Shown here piece after piece: positions 23,876 to 32,770 of a stretch of 64,000 nt of DNA. The DNA comes from Streptomyces sp. NBC_01476 (lineage in GTDB: Bacteria; Actinomycetota; Actinomycetes; Streptomycetales; Streptomycetaceae). Position 1 is the first letter of the stretch; every line of letters starts with the position of its first letter. The position numbers and the translations under genes were made by a program. The notes below the pieces were generated by a model. That model was not told the origin of the DNA. It searched no databases and was given only the letters and a program-made list of their open reading frames with translations. The stretch is taken from the NCBI RefSeq assembly GCF_036227265.1, contig NZ_CP109446.1:3791001-3855000 (forward strand). Direction: 5' to 3'.

Positions 23876-24202
23876 ATGGGCGGGCAGGCCCACATGTCCG
23901 AGTTCCTCATGCTCGCGTCCGACGAAGCACTGGAAAGTCTGCGGGGCATCGTCGGAGAACTGGTCAGCCTGTTCGGGCAGAGCCGTGCCGAGGCGGTCGC
24001 CCGCGTCAACGTGGCCTGGGGTGATGAGGACTTGGCTGACGGTTCCGACCTCCTGGGCCGCGAGGAGCCGGAGCACTGGGCCTACTGCCTCTACGACGAG
24101 GGCGACGTGGCCTACGGGGAACCGGACGTGGACCGTACCCGGTGGCCGATCCGGCCCGCCCCGTCCCGGGACGCGCAAGCGTGGACGCTCGAACCGGAGT
24201 GA
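23876..24202 (+). CDS. hypothetical protein
   Basis: 108 residues from ATG 23876, which has GAGGAGG closely upstream; a GTG at 23855 is less favoured. Mostly helical and acidic: FLMLASDEALESLRGIVGEL, VARVNVAWGDEDLADG, then YCLYDEGDVAYGEPDVDRTR. The pattern is that of a small cytosolic protein of Streptomyces accessory regions, possibly an immunity-like protein, but no family is recognised. Confidence 0.6.
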   Translation: MGGQAHMSEFLMLASDEALESLRGIVGELVSLFGQSRAEAVARVNVAWGDEDLADGSDLLGREEPEHWAYCLYDEGDVAYGEPDVDRTRWPIRPAPSRDAQAWTLEPE

Positions 24203-24232
24203 CGGCCGGCGGCCAGGACGCGGCCGCGGTGG

Positions 24233-24571
24233 GTGACCGCTGCGGCGTCGGCGGGCGGCGCTGGACCCGAGGGTGTTGAAGGACTTCGCGGGGTGCTCGC
24301 CGCGACGTGGCACGCAACCCAAGTCGGCGAGCCGAGGGCGCCGGTGACGGGCACGGTGCGTCGCATACGCCTCGTACGGCAGTTCACCGTGCAGGAGGAG
24401 AACGGCAAGACGGTCGTCCGGGCCGGTGCGCGCCTGACCGAACTCACCGCGAGCCGCGACTGCTTCGCCACAGGATCGGCGGCCGGCCGAGAGGAGTCCT
24501 GGGAGGAGACGGGGCTCCTGGTGGACCTGGCAATGGCGTTCGACGACGTCATTGCGTCGGTCTCCAGGTGA
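24233..24571 (+). CDS. hypothetical protein, uncertain
   Basis: 112 residues if GTG/ATG-type start 24233 is used. The latter two thirds show G/C-rich third positions and protein-like sequence (RRIRLVRQFTVQEENGKTVV; LTELTASRDCFATGSAAG; LLVDLAMAFDDVIASVSR); the first 25 residues look less coding and the true start may be further in. Ends just before a strong hairpin. No family recognised. Confidence 0.45.
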   Translation: MTAAASAGGAGPEGVEGLRGVLAATWHATQVGEPRAPVTGTVRRIRLVRQFTVQEENGKTVVRAGARLTELTASRDCFATGSAAGREESWEETGLLVDLAMAFDDVIASVSR

Positions 24572-24600
24572 ACGTCCCCCAGAACCAAGAGAAATGACAC

Positions 24601-24644
24601 CGTACCGGCCGTGGGAGCAAGGAGGTTGCTCCCACGGCCGTACG
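24601..24644. terminator. bidirectional terminator
   Basis: GGCCGTGGGAGCA (24607-24619) pairs perfectly with TGCTCCCACGGCC (24627-24639), extended by CGTAC/GTACG with a one-base bulge. It separates the plus-strand hypothetical genes from the convergent GH16 gene. Confidence 0.8.
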
Positions 24645-24770
24645 GGTGGCCTTGAGGAGCCGGCCTGGAGTACGCGGAGACCGCGCCGGGCGGGTCGGAA
24701 AGCGGTCAACGGCTACGGTCGCCGGCCGGTGGGCTCGCTGCGGGTCGGGCGGGGCTGGTTCTCCTCGCTC

Positions 24771-26510
24771 TTATGCCAGGGCGAACTTCTGGGCCCCGGA
24801 GCCGTTGCAGTCCCAGATCTGCAGCCGCGTACCGTTCGCCGTGGCGCCCGACGGCGAGTCGATGCACCGGCCGCTCGTCGGGTTGGACAGCGAACCGTCG
24901 GCGTTGGCAACCCAGTTCTGGTAACCGCCGCCGTTGCACGTGGCCAACTGCAGCTGCGTACCCGCCGCGCTGTTGCCGCCCGCGATGTCCAGGCACTTGC
25001 CCAGCGTGCGCAGGGTCTGGCCGCTCCAGGTCCACTTCTGGTCGAGCGAGGTCGCCTGCTGGCAGTCCCACAGCTGGACCGCGGTGCCGTCACCGCCGGT
25101 GTCGTCGCCCGCCACGTCGACGCACTTGCCGCCAGGACCGTAGATCGGGGTCCCGATGGTGAACTTCTGCGCCCCGGAACCGTTGCAGTCCCAGATCTGC
25201 AGCCGCGTACCGTTCGCCGTGGCGCCCGAGGGCGAGTCGATGCACCGGCCGCTGGTCGGGTTCCGCAGTGAGCCGTCGGTCTGCCGTACCCATGCCTGGT
25301 AGCCGCCGCTGTTGCACGTGGCGAGCTGCAGTTGCGTACCCGCCGCGCTGCTGCCGCCCGCGATGTCAAGGCACTTGCCGAGGGTCTGCAGGGTCTGGCC
25401 GCTCCAGGTCCAGTGCTGGTCCTTGGCCGCCGACTGGCAGTCCCACAACTGGACCGCGGTGCCGTCACCGCCGGTGTCGTCGCCCGCCACGTCCACGCAC
25501 TTGCCACCCGGGCCGGTGATCGTCTGGCCGCTCACCGTACCGCCGCCGCCTCCGCCGCCGCCCCCGGAGCCGGGCGCCTTGTTGTACACGGCCACCGAGT
25601 CGATGACCAGCTTGCCGCCGGAGACCGTGGCCGCGTTCGGCCCACCGCCGAAGGCGTCCGGGAAACCGCCGCCGATCGCCAGGTCGTAGATGATGAAGAA
25701 CGGGTGGTCGATCGCGTCGGACCAGGTTGTCGCGTCCACCTGGTTGGCGCTGACCGTGAAGAAGTTGTTCCCGTCGAGGTAGAACCGGATCTGCTCCGGG
25801 GACACCGAGCGGTCGATCTCCGCCGCGTAGTCGTGGAAACCGGTCTGGCAGCCCGAACAGGCGCGCTCACCCGAGCCGATGCCCGTCGACTCGTTGCACG
25901 GCCCACCCGGGCTCACGCCGCAGTGGATGGTGCTGAAGTCGGAGCTGCGGCCGTTGATGTCCTCCATGATGTCGATCTCGCCGGACTTCGGCCAGGTCAC
26001 ACCGTCACGCAGGGGTGCGCCGAGCATCCAGAACGCCGGCCAGTAGCCGGCGCCGTTGGCGGTGGTGACGTTGGGCTGCTGGAGGACGGACTCGATGCGT
26101 ACGACTCCGCCCGCCGGGGCGCCGAAGGTCGCCGCCTGGGTCTCCACGCGCCCGGATGTCCATCCGCCCCGCGGATCGGAACCGGAGTGCTGGGCCTGGA
26201 GTACGAGGTGGCCCTGGCCGTCGTAGTAGACGTTCGACGTGCTGTTCGTCATGGTCTCGATCTCGCCGGTGCCGAAGTTGCTGCCCGGCCCGGTGTCGTA
26301 CTTCCACAGGCTCTGGTCGATGCCGGTGCCGGACGCACCGTTGAAGTCGTCGCTCCAGGTGAGCGAGAAGCCCGGCGGCGTGGGGGGCACCGCCGCTTCG
26401 GCGTTCAGCGATACGACGACGGTGGCCGCCATGGTGACCACGACGACGGGTACGAGGACGAGCGCTCTCTTCCACCCGCCGCGCCGCGGCCTTGCAAAAC
26501 TCACGCGCAT
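24771..26510 (-). CDS. secreted GH16 beta-glucanase with two ricin-type lectin domains
   Basis: 579 residues. Signal peptide: basic start (RPRRGGWKRA), hydrophobic core VLVPVVVVTMAATVVV, likely cleavage near AEA-A (about residue 40). GH16 domain about 45-310 with the catalytic GEIDIME (Glu178, Asp180, Glu183) typical of endo-1,3(4)-beta-glucanases. A Gly-rich linker (about 316-326) leads to two ricin B-type trefoil domains (about 330-452 and 456-579), each with CVDVAGDDT, CLDIAGG and CIDSPSG sugar-binding units. The two lectin coding segments are near-identical at a 378-base offset, so the duplication is recent. Likely degrades beta-1,3-glucan (fungal wall, laminarin). Confidence 0.93.
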   Translation of the reverse strand: MRVSFARPRRGGWKRALVLVPVVVVTMAATVVVSLNAEAAVPPTPPGFSLTWSDDFNGASGTGIDQSLWKYDTGPGSNFGTGEIETMTNSTSNVYYDGQGHLVLQAQHSGSDPRGGWTSGRVETQAATFGAPAGGVVRIESVLQQPNVTTANGAGYWPAFWMLGAPLRDGVTWPKSGEIDIMEDINGRSSDFSTIHCGVSPGGPCNESTGIGSGERACSGCQTGFHDYAAEIDRSVSPEQIRFYLDGNNFFTVSANQVDATTWSDAIDHPFFIIYDLAIGGGFPDAFGGGPNAATVSGGKLVIDSVAVYNKAPGSGGGGGGGGGTVSGQTITGPGGKCVDVAGDDTGGDGTAVQLWDCQSAAKDQHWTWSGQTLQTLGKCLDIAGGSSAAGTQLQLATCNSGGYQAWVRQTDGSLRNPTSGRCIDSPSGATANGTRLQIWDCNGSGAQKFTIGTPIYGPGGKCVDVAGDDTGGDGTAVQLWDCQQATSLDQKWTWSGQTLRTLGKCLDIAGGNSAAGTQLQLATCNGGGYQNWVANADGSLSNPTSGRCIDSPSGATANGTRLQIWDCNGSGAQKFALA

Positions 26511-26890
26511 ATGTCTGACCTCCGGGGAAAAGGCATGATTTCGCGGGTTCGCCAGGCCGCCTCTGGCGGGACACCACAGGGCGCGTCGAGCCGACGTTCC
26601 GTCAGCCTGCCGCGGTGGACAGACGCCTTGTGGGTGTCATGTACACAGCTTGTCGATCGCTCGGGGGTTCGACAAGACGGATGGCGGGTTTGCCCTCCGG
26701 GAGCGCGGTCGGTCCCGGGCGGCGACGCGGTCACGGCGGGGGACGCGGCTACGGCGGCGCGTGGGAGCGGCGGGGGCACTGTGCGGTCCGGCCACATGGC
26801 GGGGCTACGGGGGCCGGGCGACTCCGACCGGGCGCCGGGTGCCGGATGATGGGGGCTGACGGTGGGACGGCGGATGTGAGGGGCGGCGCG
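26511..26890. other. divergent promoter region, GH16 and phosphoesterase
   Basis: 380 bases between divergent genes. One perfect 8-base-arm inverted repeat is listed separately. The plus frame is open from 26615, but coding character begins only near the GTG at 26891. No riboswitch was recognised. Confidence 0.4.
26649..26676. promoter_or_regulatory. inverted repeat between divergent genes
   Basis: CTTGTCGA and TCGACAAG, perfect 8-base arms, 12-base spacer. Could be a regulator site for the GH16 gene (139 bases from its start) or the phosphoesterase. Confidence 0.4.
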
Positions 26891-28348
26891 GTGACGGACA
26901 GCGGATCCATCCGGTCGGAGGCGGAGCTTCGGGGGGAAGGTGGGGGGCCGGGAGCCGGCGAGGGGCCGGAGACGGTCGTGGCCGTCGCCCGTGCCGAGGC
27001 GGAACCGGTGGCGGAACCGGTTGCCGGGACCGACGCCGGCACGGGCGCCGAACCGGCTGCCGTAACGGAGGCCGTAACGGCAACCGGCAACGACGGCGGG
27101 ACCCCGCATCCCCGGCGGTCCCTGCGCCGGCGCCTGGGCGTGACCGTGGTCCTCCTCGTCCTCGCGCTGCTGTTCTTCCTGCCCTGGTGGACGCTGTTCG
27201 CCTCCGGCGTCGACTGGCCGTTCCCGGTCTTCCTGGCCGGCACGGTCGTCTTCGCGGGCTGGCTGGTCGCCTTCCCCTTCCTCATGGCCGCGGGCCACGG
27301 GCAGCGGCGGGCCGACCGGGCGGCTCGCGCCGCGGACAGCACCCTCGGGATGGTCTGGGTGCTGTTCACCTGGTCGGCGCTGGGCGGCCTGGTGCACCTC
27401 GTACTCATCGGGCTCGGTGCCGGCGGGCCCGACCGGGCCAGGGTCATCGCGGTCGCGGTCGCCGTGGTCTCCGCCGGACTGCTGGCCTGGGGACACCACG
27501 AGGCCATGCGCGTACCCCGGGTGAAGCGGCTGGACGTCCATGTCCCGCGGCTCGGCGCCGGTCTGGACGGGACGCAGGTCGTCGTACTGGCCGACACCCA
27601 TTTCGGCCCGATCGACCGGGCCGACTGGTCGAGGCGGGTCGCCGAGGCCGTCAACGCGCTCGACGCGGACGTCGTGGTCCACGCCGGCGACATCGCCGAC
27701 GGCACCCCGGTCCAGCGCCGGGAGCAGTCCGCGCCGCTCGGGACGATCCGGTCACGGCTGGCGAAGGTCTACGTCACGGGCAACCACGAGTACTTCGGGG
27801 AGGCACAGGGCTGGCTGGACCGTATGGCGGAACTGGGCTGGGAACCGCTCCACAACCGCCATGTCGTGGTGGAACGCGGCGGCGACTCCCTCGTCCTCGC
27901 GGGTGTGGACGACGTGACCGCGGAGTCCTCCGGCCTGGCCGGGCACCGGGCGAACCTGCTCGGCGCGCTGGCCGGGGCCGACCCGGACCGGCCGGTCCTG
28001 CTCGTCGCCCACCAGCCCAAGTACGTCCGGCAGGCCGCTGCCGCCGGCATCGACCTGCAGGTCTCCGGGCACACCCACGGCGGACAGATCTGGCCGTTCA
28101 ACTTCCTCGTCCGGATCGACCAGCCGGTGGTGCACGGCCTGAGCCGGCACGGCGAGCGGACCCAGCTCTATACCAGCCGCGGCACCGGCTTCTGGGGTCC
28201 GCCCTTCCGGGTCTTCGCGCCGAGCGAGATCACGGTGCTCACCTTGCGGTCGGGCGAACCCGAGCCGACCGCGGCGGGGCGTACGGGGGACACGGCTCCG
28301 GACGGCGCGGACTTCGCGGCGGGCACGGGCGCGGACGCCGACAGCTGA
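26891..28348 (+). CDS. membrane-anchored metallophosphoesterase (YaeI-like)
   Basis: About 485 residues from GTG 26891 (GAGGGG upstream; ATG 26846 is possible). A disordered Glu/Ala/Thr-rich N-terminus of about 75 residues is followed by four membrane helices (VVLLVLALLFFLPWW; FPVFLAGTVVFAGWLVAFPF; MVWVLFTWSALGGLVHLVLI; ARVIAVAVAVVSAGLLAWG). The catalytic domain has all metallophosphoesterase motifs: ADTHFG, HAGDIADG, VTGNHEYFG, LLVAHQPK and SGHTHGGQ. This is the YkuE/YaeI type, often active on lipid or nucleotide phosphates; the substrate here is unknown. Confidence 0.88.
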   Translation: MTDSGSIRSEAELRGEGGGPGAGEGPETVVAVARAEAEPVAEPVAGTDAGTGAEPAAVTEAVTATGNDGGTPHPRRSLRRRLGVTVVLLVLALLFFLPWWTLFASGVDWPFPVFLAGTVVFAGWLVAFPFLMAAGHGQRRADRAARAADSTLGMVWVLFTWSALGGLVHLVLIGLGAGGPDRARVIAVAVAVVSAGLLAWGHHEAMRVPRVKRLDVHVPRLGAGLDGTQVVVLADTHFGPIDRADWSRRVAEAVNALDADVVVHAGDIADGTPVQRREQSAPLGTIRSRLAKVYVTGNHEYFGEAQGWLDRMAELGWEPLHNRHVVVERGGDSLVLAGVDDVTAESSGLAGHRANLLGALAGADPDRPVLLVAHQPKYVRQAAAAGIDLQVSGHTHGGQIWPFNFLVRIDQPVVHGLSRHGERTQLYTSRGTGFWGPPFRVFAPSEITVLTLRSGEPEPTAAGRTGDTAPDGADFAAGTGADADS

Positions 28349-28725
28349 CCGGGCCGGTGCCCCGCGGGGGTGCCCTGGCGGCGCCGCTACGGGGCAGGGT
28401 CGGTGACGAAGGGTTGCGGTCCGAGCTACGTTCGGCTCCGCACAGGTGAAGGGGAAGCGCTCAGCGGCAAGTCACGGCGTCGACAAACCCGCCCGGACGA
28501 CGTACGGAGGAGCCGCTGCTCGCAGTTGCGCCTTCCGACGTCCATCGGCGGATGCGTCGCCCCGGATGGTCTGAGGCGATACGGCTGCCGGGCTCCGGTC
28601 AGCGGGGTTCGCGTTCACCGCGGCGGGTGCCGCAGCCCGGCTCGACGGCGAGTTGACGGCGGAGTTGCAGGCCGCGCTGCGTGCCGAAGGTACGTGACAG
28701 ATCGCTCACCCGCGGCACCCTTCCT
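28349..28725. other. intergenic, no supported gene
   Basis: 377 bases between two convergent genes. A short open stretch before 28699 (ending LDGELTAELQAALRAEG) looks like the tail of a lost gene, but nothing upstream supports it. No clear terminator hairpin was found. Confidence 0.4.
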
Positions 28726-29373
28726 TCACGTGTTGGTCCGAGGTGTCGTCCGCTCATCGCCCGGGTGCGGTTGGGCGCGCGACGCACCGATGCGTGAGGC
28801 GAGTGGTCCGGGCAGCGGGTAGGGGCGTTCTGCCGGCAATAGCCGGGACGCCTGTTCCCTCAGCCCCTCGCGGGCCAATTCGTTGATGGTCCGGGCGAGT
28901 TCGGTGACGTCGTCGATCCCCACCACCCACTCGTCGACGTAACGGTGGACCGCCTCGCCGCTCAGGCCGATCTGGAGCGAACGCCCTTGCAGCGGCTGGA
29001 GGTTGAGGTCCCTCTCGGGGTCCCACTGGATACGTACGGGGCTGCGGCGCATCTCGCGTTTCCACTGGTCGCGCGAGGTGTGCACCCGGCCGTCGTAGCT
29101 GGACAACGCGCTGTGGGCGAGCGCCCACGCGAACCCGTCGCGGCGGATCCGGATGGCCAGCACCCGTTCCTGTCCTACGGCGGAGGCCCAGGAACTGCGG
29201 TACATCATCCACAGGAACGAGGGCTTGATCCATGTCATCCGGCCGCGGTCGTATCCGTCGGGAAAGCGCCCTCGGGCCGCTGCCGGGTCGGCGACCTGCG
29301 GGGAGTACGCCTGGTAGACCGTGATCGTCTCGGCGGAGTAGAGGGCGCGTATCTCGCGCGGCGCAGCAGGCAC
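28726..29373 (-). CDS. DUF4291 family protein
   Basis: 215 residues from GTG 29373. EIRALYSAETITVYQAYSP, then RMTWIKPSFLWMMYRSSW and GQERVLAIRIRRDGFAWAL are the diagnostic blocks of DUF4291; VRIQWDPERDLNLQPL and RSLQIGLSGEAVHRYV continue the family. The last 35 residues (arginine/proline-rich) look like an extension. The biochemical function of the family is not established. The frame extends upstream to 30099 without coding character, over the opposite-strand HAD gene. Confidence 0.9.
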   Translation of the reverse strand: MPAAPREIRALYSAETITVYQAYSPQVADPAAARGRFPDGYDRGRMTWIKPSFLWMMYRSSWASAVGQERVLAIRIRRDGFAWALAHSALSSYDGRVHTSRDQWKREMRRSPVRIQWDPERDLNLQPLQGRSLQIGLSGEAVHRYVDEWVVGIDDVTELARTINELAREGLREQASRLLPAERPYPLPGPLASRIGASRAQPHPGDERTTPRTNT

Positions 29374-29598
29374 GGATACATGCTGGCGCCCGGTGGCGCG
29401 GCGGGCCACCGGGTTTTCGCCGCTGAGCCGGCGCCCAACTGCGGGGGCGCGCACGCCAAGCCGCTCGTCATGATCGGTGTTCGGCGACGCTGCGGCCGGT
29501 CGCCGTCGCAGGTACGGCTTGCGGCGGGGGGCTCGCCGGAGTGAGCGCCGGTAGCCGGTCCGGTTCGGTCTTGGGGTGGAGGGCGTTACGGTGCCGCT

Positions 29599-30132
29599 GT
29601 GATCAGTTCCCCGCCGAGACCCCTTCTCTTCCTCGACGTCGACGGACCGCTCATCCCCTTCGGGGCGACGCGGGAACAGCGGCCGGACGGCTACCCGACG
29701 TACACGACGCCCGAAACCGGCGGGAACCCGCTGCTGGCCAGGGTCAATCCCGCGCTCGGGCCTCGGCTCATGGCGCTGCCGTGCGACCTGGTGTGGGCCA
29801 CCACCTGGGAGTCCGACGCCAACGAGTACCTCGCGCCGCTCCTGGGCCTGCCACAACTGCCCTTCATCACCTGGCCGATGCCGGCCGACGAACCCGAGTG
29901 GGGTGGCCCCCACTGGAAAACCCGCACGCTGGTGGACTGGTCCGGGGGGCGCCCGTTCGCCTGGGCGGACGACGAGATCACCGACACGGACCGCACGTGG
30001 GTGGCCGCCCACCACGCCGGCCCTGCCCTTCTCCACCGGGTCGACCCCCGGGTGGGGCTGACCGACGAGGACTTCAACGCCCTCGACAAGTGGCTGCACG
30101 CGCTCGGCATCTCGCCCGAACGCTCGGAGTAA
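29599..30132 (+). CDS. HAD-like hydrolase domain protein
   Basis: 177 residues from GTG 29599. LLFLDVDGPLIPFGATREQ holds the DxD motif of HAD phosphatases, LVWATTWESDANEYL corresponds to the Thr/Ser motif region, and WADDEITDTDRTWV to the acidic DD motif. Streptomyces proteins of this type are small phosphatase-like enzymes of unknown substrate. A frameshifted paralogue lies at 6448-6959 beside the tRNA-Ser fragment. Divergent from the DUF4291 gene. Confidence 0.87.
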   Translation: MISSPPRPLLFLDVDGPLIPFGATREQRPDGYPTYTTPETGGNPLLARVNPALGPRLMALPCDLVWATTWESDANEYLAPLLGLPQLPFITWPMPADEPEWGGPHWKTRTLVDWSGGRPFAWADDEITDTDRTWVAAHHAGPALLHRVDPRVGLTDEDFNALDKWLHALGISPERSE

Positions 30133-30307
30133 GGCGGCAAGTCGGACACCAGCCGGACACGGTCGCCGCGGGGCTTCGTCGTGTCAGCGATGCGCGTTCA
30201 GGCTTGCGGGGGGGGATGAACTTCGGCATCCGGCCCGCGTCCCGCGACGTGTTCGGACTCTCGTACCGTGGGCACAACTCACACCCGGCTCCGAGGGACC
30301 CCGGAAG

Positions 30308-30520
30308 ATGACGTCCACGGGAGAACCGTCCCCGTCCGGAGCCGATCGGCAAGCCTTGGCGCGGGTGCGGGAGTTGCTGGGGAGCGGATTCATCGGTGCC
30401 GAGCGCGCCCAGGCGGTCGTGGCGGACGTGCCCGTGGCACGCCCGCGCCTACGCCGCGATCGGATACGGCGAGGGCGCGGCGACCGTGGGGGCGGTCGAC
30501 AAGGCAAGGCAAGGCGGCGT
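30308..30520 (+). pseudogene. small frameshifted gene of unknown family
   Basis: ATG 30308 starts MTSTGEPSPSGADRQALARV and RELLGSGFIGAERAQAVVAD; around 30430 the plausible continuation jumps to another frame (HARAYAAIGYGEGAATVGAV). A one-base change would join them into a helical protein of about 70 residues. Downstream is a low-complexity AAGGC/GGGGC run before the end of htpG. Either a recent frameshift or a short non-gene. Confidence 0.4.
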
Positions 30521-30601
30521 GGCGGGGCGGGGCGGGGAATCCGGTCAAGAGGCTCCCGCTCACCCACTCACCCGCCCGCCGGAGGCGACGAACTGGCCGG
30601 T

Positions 30602-32542
30602 CTACAAAGTCCGTTCGAGCCGGTCCGCCATCAGTTTGACGAAGCGCGAGGGGTCACTGAGTTCGCCGCCCTCCGCCAACAACGCCATGGCGTGGATCAG
30701 TTCTGCGGTCTCTTCGAGGGCCGGATCGTCCTGGCGTTCTGCGTGGGTCCGGTTGAGGCCGGCGATCAGCGGGTGGTTCGGGTTGAGTTCGAGGATGCGC
30801 TTGACGTGGGGAATCTCCTGGCCCATGGCGCGGTAGATGTTCTCCAGCGCCGGTGTCACGTCATGCGCGTCCGACACGATGCAGGCCGGCGAGACGGTGA
30901 GGCGTGAGGAAAGCCGTACCTCCTTGACACTCCCGCTCAGCCGGTCGGTCATCCACGTGAGCAGACCCGCGTACTCCTGCTGCTGCTTCTCACGCTCGGT
31001 CCCCGCCTTCTCCTTCTCCTCCGCGGTCCCGAGATCGACCTCCCCCTTCGCGACGGAACGGAACTGCTTGCCCTCGAATGCGGGAACCAGGTCGACCCAC
31101 ACCTCGTCCACGGGGTCGGTCAGCAGCAGCACCTCGATGCCCTTGGCCTGGAACGCCTCCATGTGCGGGGAGTTCTCGATGGCCTGCCGGGACTCGCCGG
31201 TGAGGTAGAAGATGTGCTCCTGACCGTCTTTCATCCGCTCCACGTACTGCGCCAGCGTCGTCGGGCTGTCCTTGTCGTGGGTCGTGGCGAACGAGGACAC
31301 GCCGAGGATCACGTCACGGTTGTCGGCATCGCCCAGCAGTCCTTCCTTCAGGACACGGCCGAACTCCCGCCAGAACGTGGCGTAGCGGTCGGGGTGGGCG
31401 GACATCATGTCCTTGACCGTCGACAGCACCTTCTTGGCCAGGCGGCGGTGCATCAGCTGGATCTGGCGGTCCTGCTGAACGATCTCGCGTGACACGTTGA
31501 GCGACAGGTCCTGCGCGTCGACGACGCCCTTGACGAAGCGCAGGTACGGCGGCATCAGCTCCTCGCAGTCGTCCATGATGAAGACGCGCTTCACATAGAG
31601 CTGGACACCGCGCTTGTAGCCCTGCGTGAACAGGTCCTGCGGGGCGTGCGCCGGGATGAACAGCAGCGCCTGGTACTCGAAAGTGCCCTCCGCCTGCAGA
31701 CGGATCGTCTCCAGGGGGTCGCTCCAGTCATGGCTGATGTGCTTGTACAGCTCGTGGTACTCGTCGTCGGTGACCTCGTCGCGCGGGCGTGCCCACAGCG
31801 CCTTCATCGAGTTGAGCGTCTCGGGCTCGTCCGCGGCGTCATAGGCCCCGGCGTCGCCCTGGGCGTCGGAGGCGGCCTGGGCCTCCGGCGGCACGACCAT
31901 CCTGATGGGCCACGTGATGAAGTCCGAATAGCGCTTGACGATCTCGCGGATCTTCCAGGGAGAGGTGTAGTCGTAGAGCCGGTCCTCGGCGTCCTCCGGC
32001 TTGAGCCGCAGCGTGATCGCGGTGCCCTGCGGCGCGTTGTCGACGGTGTCGATCGTGTACGTGCCCTCACCGCTCGATGTCCAGCGGGTGCCCTGGCTCT
32101 CACCCGCACGCCGGGTCAGCAGCGTCACTTCGTCGGCCACCATGAAACTGGAGTAGAACCCGACGCCGAACTGGCCGATCAGCCCGTCGCTCCCCGCGGT
32201 CGCGCCCTCGGACTCCTTGAGCTCCCGCAGGAACTTCGCCGTGCCCGAGTTCGCGATCGTCCCGATGAGCTGGACCACCTCGTCGCGCGACATGCCGATG
32301 CCGTTGTCCCGCACGGTCAGGGTACGAGCCTGCTGGTCGGCCTCGATGGCGATGTGGAGATCGGACACGTCCGCGCCCAGTGAGTCGTCACGGAGGGCTT
32401 CGAGTCGCAGCTTGTCGAGTGCGTCGGAGGCGTTGGAGACGAGTTCCCGCAGGAACACGTCCTTGTTGGAGTAGATCGAGTGGATCATCATCTGCAGAAG
32501 CTGGCGCGCTTCCACCTGAAACTCGAACGTCTCGGTCGGCAT
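30602..32542 (-). CDS. htpG: molecular chaperone HtpG (Hsp90)
   Basis: 646 residues from ATG 32542, full length for bacterial Hsp90. N-terminal ATPase motifs of the GHKL fold: [20 protein letters not shown] (E-x2-NxxDA), [19 protein letters not shown] and [19 protein letters not shown]. Middle-domain motifs include [20 protein letters not shown] and [20 protein letters not shown]. The C-terminal dimerisation region ends with [13 protein letters not shown] and a short tail. It folds client proteins in the cytosol under stress. Upstream is a nested palindrome suited to stress regulation. Confidence 0.97.
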
Positions 32543-32555
32543 TATCCGTTGGTCC

Positions 32556-32593
32556 TTCTCAGGTCACCAGGTGACGGGTTACTGACCTGAGAA
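32556..32593. promoter_or_regulatory. nested operator upstream of htpG
   Basis: Outer repeat TTCTCAGGTCA (32556-32566) and TGACCTGAGAA (32583-32593), perfect 11-base arms. Inside, GTCACC-A-GGTGAC (32563-32575) is a second perfect palindrome that shares bases with the left arm. It begins 14 bases before the start codon. It is not the HspR HAIR sequence (CTTGAGT-N7-ACTCAAG). Confidence 0.6.
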
Positions 32594-32770
32594 CTTTAGA
32601 ACAGCTGGTCGTCACGCATGACTTTTGCCCCGGCGTCTCCGGTCGTGGTCGCCATGTCCTGCCTGTGGTCGGGAGAACGCTGGTCAGGTGTTCGAGGAGC
32701 CGGGGATTCGGCGTGCCGGGAGCGTTGCCTGGTTCCCACCCCCGGACCGCTCACCCGCGGGCGGTACGGG

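Noticed and set aside
26511..26890. c-di-AMP (ydaO) riboswitch upstream of the GH16 gene
   Set aside because: Often found before Streptomyces wall hydrolases, but the conserved blocks are not present.
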